Assembly: GCA_036389035.1 (NCBI GenBank)
Contig: DASVQQ010000005.1
Coordinates: 1 to 64,000 of the forward strand
Length of the DNA: 64,000 nucleotides
Direction: 5' to 3'
DNA from: Jatrophihabitans sp.
Lineage (GTDB): Bacteria > Actinomycetota > Actinomycetes > Mycobacteriales > Jatrophihabitantaceae
Positions 16,033-24,871 of the stretch are shown here, one piece after another. The number at the start of each line of letters is the position of its first letter. Position 1 is the first letter of the stretch. The notes under the pieces were generated by a model, which was not told the DNA's origin, did no database searches, and saw only the letters and a program-made list of their open reading frames with translations. Position numbers and translations under genes: made by a program.

Positions 16033-17025
16033 ATGACCTCCAAGACGACCTCCAAGGCCGATCGAGCGCCCGACGAGCTGTCTGACCTCAGTGACACCTC
16101 CTGGAAGGGCGTGCTCAAGCGCTCGGTCAAGGAGTTCAAGAACGACAACCTGTCCGACTGGGCCGCGGCGCTGACCTACCGCGGCGTCCTGACGCTGGCG
16201 CCAGGGCTGCTGGTGATGGTCTCGATGCTGGGGCTGCTCGGCGAGTCCACCACCGACAAGCTGGTGGAGAACGTCGGGTCGCTCACTCCCGGCGGGGTGC
16301 GCTCGGTGTTCGAGCAGATCCTGGAAAGCGTCCAGTCGCGCAACAGCGCCGGGCTGGCCGCGCTGTTCGGCCTGGCACTCGCGTGGTGGTCGGCCTCCAG
16401 CTATATCGCCGCGTTCATGCGGGCCTCGAACGCCATCTATGAGATGGGCGAGGGCCGCCCGATCTGGAAGACGGTGCCGCTGCGGCTGGCGATCACCCTG
16501 GCGATGGCAGTGCTGGGCGTGCTGGCCGCCGTGATCGTGGTGTTCAGCGGGCCGCTGGCCGAACGGGTCGGTCAGGCGCTTGGCGTCGGTGACACCGGGC
16601 TGCTGATCTGGAGCATCGCGAAGTGGCCGGTGCTGATCGTCATCGTCAGCGTGATGCTGGCGGTGCTCTACTACGCCGCGCCCAACGTCAAGCAGCCCGG
16701 GATCCAGTGGGTGAGTCCCGGCGGCGTGCTGGCCGTCCTGATCTGGATCGTCGCCTCGGCCGGGTTCGCGTTCTACGTCTCGAACTTCGGCTCCTACAAC
16801 AAGACCTACGGCTCGCTCGCCAGCGTGATCATCTTCCTGATCTGGCTGTGGATCACCAATATCGCGATCCTGCTCGGCGCGGAGTTCAACGCCGAGTTGC
16901 AGCACGCGCGCGCCATCGAGGCCGGTCAGCCGCCTGACGAGACCCCGTTCGCCGAGCCGCGCGACACCCGCAAGCTGACCCCGGACAAGCAGAAACAGGC
17001 CACCGGGCTCGAGAACAAGAACTAG
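16033..17025 (+). CDS. YihY/BrkB-family inner-membrane protein
   Basis: A 330-residue polytopic membrane protein. Six hydrophobic segments are visible, the first after NLSDWAAALTYRGVLTLAPG, the family's characteristic start, and the last as IIFLIWLWITNIAILLGAEF, followed by a charged cytoplasmic tail. YihY/BrkB proteins are envelope proteins of uncertain function. The start at ATG 16033 with GGAGCACCACG in front avoids an unlikely Arg/Pro-rich extension. The gene converges on the carbonic anhydrase gene and overlaps it by four bases. Confidence 0.9.
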   Translation: MTSKTTSKADRAPDELSDLSDTSWKGVLKRSVKEFKNDNLSDWAAALTYRGVLTLAPGLLVMVSMLGLLGESTTDKLVENVGSLTPGGVRSVFEQILESVQSRNSAGLAALFGLALAWWSASSYIAAFMRASNAIYEMGEGRPIWKTVPLRLAITLAMAVLGVLAAVIVVFSGPLAERVGQALGVGDTGLLIWSIAKWPVLIVIVSVMLAVLYYAAPNVKQPGIQWVSPGGVLAVLIWIVASAGFAFYVSNFGSYNKTYGSLASVIIFLIWLWITNIAILLGAEFNAELQHARAIEAGQPPDETPFAEPRDTRKLTPDKQKQATGLENKN

Positions 17026-17543
17026 TCGCCGACCACTTCCGCGCCGTCCACCTCGACGGTGAGCCTGCCGGTCTGGATGTCATAGACGCAGCCGATCACC
17101 GCCAGCTCGGCGGGCAGGAAGGGTGAGCTGCGGATCTTGAGCACGTCGCCGGCCAGCGTGGCTCGCTGATCGATGATGGTGCCGAAGTCCAGGCTGCGGG
17201 TGTCCACGCCGGAACCGGCCAGGATGTCGGCATGCACCTGCTCGTCGGTGACCTTGGCCATCCGGCAGTCGGTGTGCGCGACCACCATCACCCGGTCGAC
17301 CGCGAGCAGGTGCACCGCCAGCACCAGGGTGCGCAGCACGTCCTCGGTCACCCGGGCGCCGGCGTTGCGCAGGATCTTGGCATCGCCCTTGTCCAGCCCC
17401 AGCATGGCCAGCGGCTCGATCCGGGAGTCCATGCAGGTCACCACGCCCAGCCCTCGGGCCGCCCGACCCTCAAGGTGCGGGTCGCGGTACCTGGCGACGT
17501 AGTCCTGGTTGGCGCTGAGCACATCTGAGAACGCCTCGATCAT
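17022..17543 (-). CDS. Beta-class carbonic anhydrase
   Basis: A 173-residue cytoplasmic enzyme that interconverts CO2 and bicarbonate. The zinc ligands are visible as Cys in VVTCMDSRIEP (with the catalytic Asp-Ser-Arg), and His and Cys in VVAHTDCRMAK. The length fits the short actinobacterial beta-CA type. The start is ATG 17543; a longer frame upstream lacks support. It is transcribed toward the YihY gene. Confidence 0.92.
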   Translation of the reverse strand: MIEAFSDVLSANQDYVARYRDPHLEGRAARGLGVVTCMDSRIEPLAMLGLDKGDAKILRNAGARVTEDVLRTLVLAVHLLAVDRVMVVAHTDCRMAKVTDEQVHADILAGSGVDTRSLDFGTIIDQRATLAGDVLKIRSSPFLPAELAVIGCVYDIQTGRLTVEVDGAEVVGD

Positions 17544-17767
17544 GGCTCCATTTGAACAGAGGCGCGATCGCGAGTATGCGGCGGGCGTGCTCTGTCCGCG
17601 CGTGCCGACGCTCACTGGTCCGTTATTGCTCAGAGTGTCCTCGTCCCGGTCACGCGGCCCCGGTCGATGCCAGACTGTGCGAGCGTGCCGCGCGGGCCCG
17701 CCGCGACCGCGGTCGCGTCGGCGGGCCCGGATCGGTCGGAAAGTCCCAGGTCAGTAGGAGGAGTGCG

Positions 17768-17815
17768 GTGCCCGCGAAGACCTCGGCCGGGTCGGCCACC
17801 GGCCGGCGGCGGTGA
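17768..17815 (+). CDS. 15-codon leader ORF ahead of the MFS gene
   Basis: A GTG at 17768 follows the strongest ribosome-binding site of the neighbourhood (AGTAGGAGGAGTGCG) and opens a 15-codon frame whose TGA (17813-17815) overlaps the GTG of the MFS gene as GTGA. The peptide ends in three Arg codons. The MFS gene itself has no better site, so its translation is probably coupled to this leader. Confidence 0.45.
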   Translation: MPAKTSAGSATGRRR

Positions 17816-19293
17816 CCGCGCCAAGTCGCCAGCTGGCACTGAAGTCCAGCGCCGGACGGTGGGTGTTGACGGCCACCGTGCTGGGCAGCGGGATGGCCTC
17901 GCTGGACGCCACGGTGGTCAACGTCGCACTGCCCCGGATCGGCGCCGACCTCGACGCCGGCCTGACCAGCCTGCAGTGGACGCTCAACGCCTACACCCTC
18001 ACCCTGTCCGGGCTGCTGTTGCTCGGCGGGTCCCTCGGCGACCGGTTGGGCAGGCGCCGGATCTTCCTGCTGGGCGTGCTGTGGTTCGCGATCGCGTCGG
18101 CCGGCTGCGCGGCCGCGCCGACCGTGCAGGTGCTGATCGGCATGCGGGGGCTGCAAGGAGTCGCGGCGGCTCTGCTGACCCCGGGGTCACTGGCGATCAT
18201 GGAGGCGGTGTTCCGCCGCGAGGACCGGGCCGCGGCGGTCGGCGCGTGGTCCGGGCTGGGCGGGATCGCCGCCGCCGCCGGGCCGGTGGTCGGCGGGCTG
18301 CTGGCCGGAATGGCGCCGTGGGGTTGGCGGCTGGTGTTCCTGCTGAACCTGCCACTGGCCGTGGTGGTCATCCTGGTCACCCGCAGGTGGGTGCCCGAGA
18401 CCCGGGACGAGCAGGCCACCGGCCGGCTCGACCTGCCCGGCGCCGGGTTCGCCGCCCTCGGCCTGGGCGCCCTGGTCTACGCGCTCACCGAGGGGCCGGT
18501 GCGCCGGTGGCCGGTGTCGCTGGCGGTGACCGCGGCCGCCGGGGTGTTGCTGCTGGTGGCTTTCGGCGTCAACGAACACCGCCGGCGCGATCCGATGATG
18601 CCGCTGACGCTGTTCCGGTCCCGGCAGTTCAGCGCCGCCAACCTGGTCACCTTTCTGGTCTACGCGGCGCTGTCCGGAGCGCTGTTCCTGCTGGTGGTGC
18701 AATTGCAGCTGGTAGTCGGATTCTCGCCGGTCGCCGCAGGCAGCGCGCTGCTGCCGATAACCGCGGTGATGCTGCTGCTGTCGGCCCGGATGGGCAGGCT
18801 CGCGCAGCGCATCGGCCCGCGCTGGCCGATGACGGTCGGCCCGGTGCTGGCCGGGGTCGGGCTGGCCCTGCTGTCCCAGGTGGGGGCGGACTCGCACTAC
18901 GTCACCGGGGTGTTGCCCGCCGTCCTGGTCTTCGCCCTGGGCCTGACTGTCACCGTCGCGCCGCTGACCGCCACCGTGCTGGCGGCCGCTCCGGAGCGCC
19001 AGGTGGGCGTCGCCTCGGCGGTCAACAACGCGGTCGCCCGGACTGCCGGGCTGCTCGCGGTCGCGGTGCTGCCGGCGCTGGCCGGCATCACGCCCGCAGC
19101 CCTCGCCGATCCGGTGCTGCTGTCCAACGGGTACCAGCAGGCGGTGTGGATCGCCGCGGGGTTGTGCGTCGCCGGTGGGTTGCTGGCCGCGCTCACCATC
19201 TCTGACGACGTGCTGGCCGGCGGGCCGGACCCTGCCACCGTGGCCCCCGCCGGCGTCCACCCGTCGTTGGAGCCGCCGGTACCCGGTCGCTAG
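17812..19293 (+). CDS. MFS drug efflux transporter, DHA2 (14-TMS) family
   Basis: A 493-residue membrane protein with about 14 hydrophobic segments. Family motifs are visible: ASLDATVVNVALPRIG after the first segment (motif D1), GDRLGRRRIFLLGV (motif A) and GPVVGGLLAG (motif C, antiporter signature). Such proteins export drugs in exchange for protons. Transcription starts to the right of the carbonic anhydrase gene; the start codon GTG overlaps a short leader ORF. It is 13 kb from the enediyne genes and a link to them is not shown. Confidence 0.9.
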   Translation: MTAPSRQLALKSSAGRWVLTATVLGSGMASLDATVVNVALPRIGADLDAGLTSLQWTLNAYTLTLSGLLLLGGSLGDRLGRRRIFLLGVLWFAIASAGCAAAPTVQVLIGMRGLQGVAAALLTPGSLAIMEAVFRREDRAAAVGAWSGLGGIAAAAGPVVGGLLAGMAPWGWRLVFLLNLPLAVVVILVTRRWVPETRDEQATGRLDLPGAGFAALGLGALVYALTEGPVRRWPVSLAVTAAAGVLLLVAFGVNEHRRRDPMMPLTLFRSRQFSAANLVTFLVYAALSGALFLLVVQLQLVVGFSPVAAGSALLPITAVMLLLSARMGRLAQRIGPRWPMTVGPVLAGVGLALLSQVGADSHYVTGVLPAVLVFALGLTVTVAPLTATVLAAAPERQVGVASAVNNAVARTAGLLAVAVLPALAGITPAALADPVLLSNGYQQAVWIAAGLCVAGGLLAALTISDDVLAGGPDPATVAPAGVHPSLEPPVPGR

Positions 19294-19356
19294 AACCGTC
19301 CCGGCGCACGCCGTCCCAGCCGCACGCCGGACCAGCGCATGCCGGACCTCAGGCCC

Positions 19357-20130
19357 TCAGCTGGTGGAGACCTCGACCTCGGCGCCGTCCACGGCGGTGC
19401 TCAACTCGAGGACCTTGGCCGGCTTGGGCGCCGGCAGGTCGGGCAACGTGCCGGTCTCGACCACCTCGGCGGCGACCGCGCGCAGCTTGCGGTGCAGGTT
19501 CTGGCTGGCCACCCGCAGCAGCGTGAAAGCCTGTTCCTGGGTCACCTTGCGGGCCGACATCAGCACCCCGAGCGCCACCCCGATGGTACGGCTGCTCTCC
19601 AGCGCGGCCTCCAAGTTGGTCGCCTGGTCCTCGGCCTCGTTCAGCGCGATCAGGCTGGAGGCGTGCGCCGCGAAGATGGTGGCCGTGTCGATGGCGTCGG
19701 AGCTGAAAGCGCCCGGCTGATCGGCGTACAGGTTCAGGGCGACCTCTCGACCGGCGGCGAGCTGAAAGGCCAGCACGCTGCGGACCTCGGTCTGCTCGGC
19801 GGCAGCCTGGGTGAACTGCGGCCACCGTTGCTCGTTGTGGATATCGAAGAGCAGGTAGTTGGAGGCGTCTTCGGCCGCGGCCATGCAGGGTCCCTCGGCG
19901 AAGCGGTACTGCAGCTCATCGACCTGCTGAGCCACCTCGTCCGAGGCCGCGACGCTGTAGCCCTGCCCACCGCGGACCGCCGTGATGCTGGCCCAGCCAC
20001 AGCCCTCGACGTGCTTGACGGCCAGTTCCACGATCCGGTGCAGGGCAGCCTGGTTGTCACCGTCGCCGTGCAGTTCGGCGCCGAGAGCGGCGAACTCTTG
20101 CGAAAGCTCCAGCATCTCGTTGGTGTCCAT
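19357..20130 (-). CDS. GAF-ANTAR RNA-binding antitermination regulator
   Basis: A 257-residue cytoplasmic protein. Residues about 15-165 form a GAF sensor domain (YRFAEGPCMAAAED is a typical segment). Residues about 175-235 form an ANTAR domain with SRTIGVALGVLMSARKVTQ and EQAFTLLRVASQNLHRKL. ANTAR domains bind paired hairpins in nascent RNA to prevent termination. A C-terminal tail of about 25 residues is acidic. This architecture is common and multi-copy in actinobacteria; the target is unknown. Confidence 0.9.
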   Translation of the reverse strand: MDTNEMLELSQEFAALGAELHGDGDNQAALHRIVELAVKHVEGCGWASITAVRGGQGYSVAASDEVAQQVDELQYRFAEGPCMAAAEDASNYLLFDIHNEQRWPQFTQAAAEQTEVRSVLAFQLAAGREVALNLYADQPGAFSSDAIDTATIFAAHASSLIALNEAEDQATNLEAALESSRTIGVALGVLMSARKVTQEQAFTLLRVASQNLHRKLRAVAAEVVETGTLPDLPAPKPAKVLELSTAVDGAEVEVSTS

Positions 20131-20296
20131 CTGCCCTACCCTTACCCGTTTGTCTGCGACGTGCAGAGACTGTGAGCATCTTGCATGATCACCCAGCGGT
20201 TTGGCTACTTAACAGTATTCAACCTGCAGGATGGCGGGCCCAGTTCCTCCTCTCACGATTCCTAATCTCCGGATCCGATCCGCCGATAGGAACCTC

Positions 20297-22369
20297 ATGG
20301 TCGGGGAGCGGGGTGGCATGGGCGGTGGTCGCCCGTCTTTTCGCGCCCTCTCGATGTTCACCATGTTCTGGTACCCGTCGGTGCTGCTGGGCTGGGCCGC
20401 GCTCGCGCTCGCGATCCACTCCGTAGTCGGCTCGGATCTGGGTGAGGCCGGCGCGCCCCTGGCGATGACGGCGGTGCTGCTGGTCGTGCTGGAGCTGCGC
20501 CCCCTGATCCAGGGACGAGGCCACGATCCGCAGGGCGTGGTGATGTCAACCGCCTTCGCCTGCGCGATCCTGTTCCTCTGGGGGCCGTGGCCGGCCATCG
20601 TGGTGGTCAGCTTCGCCTCGATGGCAGCCGACCACCGGGCCCGCAAGCAGGCCTGGAAGGTGTTCTTCAACGTCGGCCAGTACAACCTCTCGATCTGCGC
20701 CGCCTGGGTCGTCATGGCGTTCAGCTCCCGCACCCCGACGGTGGAGCAGCCACTCGGCATGCTGACCGGGGCGGACCTGCCGTGGATGGCCGGCGCCTGC
20801 GTCGCCTACTTCTGCACCAACCTGATCCTGGTCTCCGGCGCGCTGGCCTGGACCAGCTCGTTCTGGCGCTTCCTGTCCAACGACTTCGTGCATTACACCG
20901 CGACGACCTTCTCGGTGCTGGCGCTCTCGCCGCTGATCGTGACAGTGGCCATCGCCGCCTGGGTGCTGCTGCCACTGCTGCTCATCCCGCTGGTGCTGGT
21001 CTACAAGATGGCTCAGATGTCGTTGGAGAAGGAGCATCAAGCCGGCCATGACGCGCTGACCGGCCTGCCCAACCGCACCCACCTGCAGGCCTCGCTGGCC
21101 GCCGAGCTGGCCCAGTCCAAGAGGGACGGGCGGCCGTTCGGGCTGCTGCTGATCGACCTCGACCGCTTCAAAGAGGTCAATGACACGCTGGGCCATCACG
21201 TCGGTGACCAGCTGCTGATCCACTTCGCCGAACGGCTGAGCAACTCGGTGCGTCCCAGCGATCACGTGGCCCGCCTCGGCGGCGACGAGTTCGCGGTCAT
21301 CGTTCCGGACGCCGACGAGGCCGAGGCGCTGAGCGTGGCCGAGCGAATCCGGGCCTCACTGGAACACCCGGTGTCGCTGGAGGGGATGCGGCTAGAGATC
21401 GGGGCCTCGATCGGGCTGGCGATGCACCCCGAGCACGCCCTGCTCGCCGAGGACCTGCTGCGGCTGTCCGACGTCGCGATGTACGTCGCCAAGGAATCGC
21501 GCGGCGGCGTGGTGACCTACTCATCTCATCGGGATCGCAACTCCACCGATCGGCTGACCCTGCTCGGCGATCTGCGCCAGGCGCTGGACTCGGATGCCCT
21601 GAGCCTGCAGTACCAGCCCAAGGTCTCGCTGCGCGACCGCTCGCTGCTGGGCGTCGAAGCGCTGATCCGCTGGCAGCATCCCCAACGGGGCTTCGTGCCG
21701 CCGGAGGAGTTCCTGCCGCTGGCCGAGCGCTCCGGACTCATGCACCTGCTGACCGACCGGTTGGTGATGCGCGCGCTGGCCCAGGTCGCGGACTGGCGGT
21801 TGCTCGGCCTGTCGGTGCCGGTGACCGTCAACGTCGCGCTGAGCGACCTGCTCGAGGGCCGGCTGGCCGAGCTGGTGCGCACCGGCCTGAACCGCTACGC
21901 ACTGCCGCCCGACATGGTGCAGTTGAAGATCGACGAGCGGGTGCTGGCACGGCCCAGCGATGAGCTCGACGAGGTGCTCGGTGACCTGGACGCGATGGGG
22001 GTGACGCTGAGCCTGGACGGCTTCGGCACCGGCTACTCCTCGCTGCTGCGGCTGCGGGCGCTGCCGGTGAGCGAGATCAAGATCGACCGGGCGTTCGTAT
22101 GCCAGGTGGGTGAGAGCCGCTCGTCGGCCGGGATCGTCCGGGCCATCGCCGAGCTGGCCCATGCCCTGGGAATGCGAGCGATCGCCGAAGGCGTGCAGAC
22201 CGAGGGTGAGTGGCGGTTGCTGCGCGAGCTCGGATGCGACGGCGCTCAGGGCTGGCACGTCGCCGCTCCGATGCCGGCCGTCCAGGCGACCGAATGGCTG
22301 CTGGCGCACCAGGGCAGCGGACTGGCGGAGCTCGACGACGTGATCATCCGGGCCGAGGTGGCCTCCTGA
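20297..22369 (+). CDS. Membrane GGDEF-EAL protein with a degenerate EAL domain
   Basis: About 690 residues. The N-terminal third has several membrane segments (sensor of MASE type not identified). A GGDEF domain follows: DALTGLPNRTHLQASL, LIDLDRFKEVNDTLGH and active-site RLGGDEF, with an RxxD (RPSD) five residues before it as in an inhibitory I-site. The EAL domain keeps EALIRW but has lost key acidic residues: LKIDER where LEITE is expected, LDGFGTGYSS instead of DDFGTGYSS, and EGVQTEGEW instead of EGVET. It is therefore likely a diguanylate cyclase with an inactive or regulatory EAL domain. Start at ATG 20297 (AGGAACCTC in front); 20318 is possible. Confidence 0.88.
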   Translation: MVGERGGMGGGRPSFRALSMFTMFWYPSVLLGWAALALAIHSVVGSDLGEAGAPLAMTAVLLVVLELRPLIQGRGHDPQGVVMSTAFACAILFLWGPWPAIVVVSFASMAADHRARKQAWKVFFNVGQYNLSICAAWVVMAFSSRTPTVEQPLGMLTGADLPWMAGACVAYFCTNLILVSGALAWTSSFWRFLSNDFVHYTATTFSVLALSPLIVTVAIAAWVLLPLLLIPLVLVYKMAQMSLEKEHQAGHDALTGLPNRTHLQASLAAELAQSKRDGRPFGLLLIDLDRFKEVNDTLGHHVGDQLLIHFAERLSNSVRPSDHVARLGGDEFAVIVPDADEAEALSVAERIRASLEHPVSLEGMRLEIGASIGLAMHPEHALLAEDLLRLSDVAMYVAKESRGGVVTYSSHRDRNSTDRLTLLGDLRQALDSDALSLQYQPKVSLRDRSLLGVEALIRWQHPQRGFVPPEEFLPLAERSGLMHLLTDRLVMRALAQVADWRLLGLSVPVTVNVALSDLLEGRLAELVRTGLNRYALPPDMVQLKIDERVLARPSDELDEVLGDLDAMGVTLSLDGFGTGYSSLLRLRALPVSEIKIDRAFVCQVGESRSSAGIVRAIAELAHALGMRAIAEGVQTEGEWRLLRELGCDGAQGWHVAAPMPAVQATEWLLAHQGSGLAELDDVIIRAEVAS

Positions 22370-22452
22370 TCACAGCGTCGGTATTCAGATCGGTTCAAGA
22401 ACTGTCGATCAGCAGACAAGGTGTCTCTGACGAGCGTGGAGATGGGGGTGAT

Positions 22453-24753
22453 ATGTCCAGCGGGATTGAACGGCGCGAGGCCCGGGCCGCGCACGCCGTC
22501 CGGCTACTCGGCATCGCCACCTGGGTTGTCATCTCGGTCGGCTTCACCCTGAACCTGGTAGGCGCCAACGGCCCGACCGACATGGTGCAGGTCGCCCATA
22601 TCCTCACCCTCGCGGTCTTCTTCGTGCTGATCCTGCTGCGGATCGCGGTCGCGGCCGCCGCCCGCCGCCGCCGCCGCAGCGCGCTGTGGGTGCTGTTCGC
22701 CGCGTTGACCCTGTGGGCCGCCGGCTCCGTGGTGCTCAACGCCAGCTCCTCCGAACCTGATCTGACGCAGTTCCCGGCCCCCGGCGAGTGGCTGTTCCTG
22801 GCCGCCTACGTCGGCATCGCCGGTTACCTGATCATCGACACCGCGCACCGCCTGACCGCGGCTGTGGACGGCTGGCTCGAGGCGATCGTGGTGTGTGGCG
22901 GCACCGCGTGCCTGGCCGGCAGCCCGTTGCTGGTCCAGGTGGGCGGCGCGGTCGGTGGCCACGGGGTGCCGCTGCTGCTGGCGATGCTCTACCCGATGAT
23001 CGATATCGCCCTGATCCTGCTGGTGGTCGGTCAGGTGGTGCTGAGGGTGCGTCGCAGCTGGCAGAAGTCAGCGGTGCTGTGCCTGGGCCTGACGCTGTTC
23101 GCGATCGCGGACCTCAACTTCGTGCTCAACCTCTCCGACGGCACCTACGGCTTCAACGTGGTGGACGGCCTGCTCTGGGCGGCGGGCTTCGCGCTGATCG
23201 TCGAGGCAGCCTGCCGGCCCGGGGCCGAGGTGCTCAAGGCGCTGCCCCGGCGTCCGGGAGCCCTGCTGATGGTCGGGCCGGCCTTCATCGCGATCGCGGT
23301 GCTCGCGGTGCGCCCGCACAGCGGGTTGGGCCCGTACCTCACCTGGCCGGCGGTGATCACCCTGCTGGCCGCCGGCGGCCGGCTGGTGCTGGCGCTGCGC
23401 GAAGCCAAGGGCGCCGCCGAGGCCTTCGCGCTGTCGCGCACCGATGACCTCACCCTGTTGCCCAACCGGCGCTCGGTGATCGCCAAGCTGGACGCCGAGC
23501 TGGCGTCCGAGCGGCCCCTGGCGCTGATGCTGCTCGACCTCGACGGGTTCAAGGATGTCAACGACACCCTCGGTCACGCCGCCGGGGACTCGGTCCTGCA
23601 ACTGGCCGCGCACCGGATGCGGCAGGCGCTGCCGTCCTCGGTGATGATCGGGCGGCTGGGCGGTGACGAGTACGCGATCGTGATGGCCAGCGACGACGCG
23701 CTGGTCCTGCTGGAAACCGCTCAGATGATCCTCGAGGTGCTGCTGCAACCCACCCTGGTCGAGGGCATCGAGCTGAGCACGAATGCCTCGATCGGAATCA
23801 CGGTGCGCTCGGAGAACGACACCCAGAGCGTGGAGTTGCTGCGCCGGGCGGACGTGGCGATGTACCAGGCGAAGGCGACCCGGGCCGGCGCGGTCCTCTA
23901 CGACGTGCACAGTGACGACTTCTCCCGCAAGAAGCTGCAGCTGGCCGAGGAACTGCGCAAGGCGATCCCCGAAGGCCAACTGGTGCTGCACTACCAACCG
24001 CAGATCGATGCCGCGACCCAGCGGGTCTGCGGGCTGGAGGCGCTGGTTCGCTGGCAGCACCCGCAGCGAGGGCTGCTGCACCCGATCGCCTTCCTGGCAG
24101 CGGCCCGCCGGGAAGGGTTGATGCTGCCGCTGTCGCTGGCCGTCGGCCGGATGGTGGTGGAGGACCTGCGTCGCTGGCGGCTCAGCGGCCTCGAGCCGCG
24201 GGTCTCGCTCAACTGCGCGCCCCCGGAACTGCTCAGCGGGGTCTTCCTGCCCCAGCTGTACGAAGCGATCGCCCAGGCCAAGCTGCCGGCCGAGAGCCTG
24301 GTCATCGAAGTCACCGAGGACTGCTTCATCGCCGAGCCGGCGCGGGCCCGCACCATCCTGCGAGACATCCGGGCGCACCGGGTGCAGATCGCGATCGACG
24401 ACTACGGCACCGGCTTCTCCTCACTGTCCTACCTGCGCGACCTGCCGGTGCAGGAGCTGAAGATGGATCGCTCCTTCATCGCCGCCATGAACACCGACAC
24501 CCGCAGCCGGATGATCGTGGCCTCCACCTTCCAGATGGCGCAGGCGCTGGGGCTGCGGACGGTTGCTGAGGGCGTGGAGAACGCCGCGACGGCTGCCGAC
24601 CTGATCGCGATGGGCGTGGACGTCCTGCAGGGCTATCACGTAGCCAAGCCGATGCCGGCCGCTGATGTCGAGTTCTGGATCCGGGACCGCACCACGGTGT
24701 CTGACGGCGGGTTCGACTCGCTTCCGGTGGACGGTCAGCGGCTGGATCCGTAA
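22453..24753 (+). CDS. Membrane GGDEF-EAL protein with intact motifs
   Basis: A 766-residue protein, start ATG 22453 after GGGGGTGAT. The first 300 residues hold about nine hydrophobic segments. The GGDEF domain has DDLTLLPNRRSVIAKL, LLDLDGFKDVNDTLGH and RLGGDEYAIV, without an RxxD I-site. The EAL domain looks catalytic: EALVRW, LVIEVTEDC, IDDYGTGFSSL, LKMDRSFI and AEGVEN are all present. It may both make and break cyclic di-GMP, or only break it. It lies 83 bases after the related gene upstream and the two are probably a tandem duplication cotranscribed. Confidence 0.9.
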   Translation: MSSGIERREARAAHAVRLLGIATWVVISVGFTLNLVGANGPTDMVQVAHILTLAVFFVLILLRIAVAAAARRRRRSALWVLFAALTLWAAGSVVLNASSSEPDLTQFPAPGEWLFLAAYVGIAGYLIIDTAHRLTAAVDGWLEAIVVCGGTACLAGSPLLVQVGGAVGGHGVPLLLAMLYPMIDIALILLVVGQVVLRVRRSWQKSAVLCLGLTLFAIADLNFVLNLSDGTYGFNVVDGLLWAAGFALIVEAACRPGAEVLKALPRRPGALLMVGPAFIAIAVLAVRPHSGLGPYLTWPAVITLLAAGGRLVLALREAKGAAEAFALSRTDDLTLLPNRRSVIAKLDAELASERPLALMLLDLDGFKDVNDTLGHAAGDSVLQLAAHRMRQALPSSVMIGRLGGDEYAIVMASDDALVLLETAQMILEVLLQPTLVEGIELSTNASIGITVRSENDTQSVELLRRADVAMYQAKATRAGAVLYDVHSDDFSRKKLQLAEELRKAIPEGQLVLHYQPQIDAATQRVCGLEALVRWQHPQRGLLHPIAFLAAARREGLMLPLSLAVGRMVVEDLRRWRLSGLEPRVSLNCAPPELLSGVFLPQLYEAIAQAKLPAESLVIEVTEDCFIAEPARARTILRDIRAHRVQIAIDDYGTGFSSLSYLRDLPVQELKMDRSFIAAMNTDTRSRMIVASTFQMAQALGLRTVAEGVENAATAADLIAMGVDVLQGYHVAKPMPAADVEFWIRDRTTVSDGGFDSLPVDGQRLDP

Positions 24754-24796
24754 GGGCATCCTCGCGGGCGCTGTCGGACCGTAGCCGCCGAACCTG

Positions 24797-24871
24797 TAGC
24801 CGTCAGGCCGAGGCCGTCAGGCTTGTGCCCGTCAGGCTTGTGGCCGTCAGGCTTGTGGCCGTCAGACCGAG
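24797..24871. repeat. 15-base tandem repeats
   Basis: Five imperfect copies of a unit close to CGTCAGGCTTGTGGC lie between the GGDEF-EAL gene and the acyltransferase gene, running into the last codons of the latter. They probably arose by slippage. They might act as a weak transcription barrier between the two convergent genes. Confidence 0.75.
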
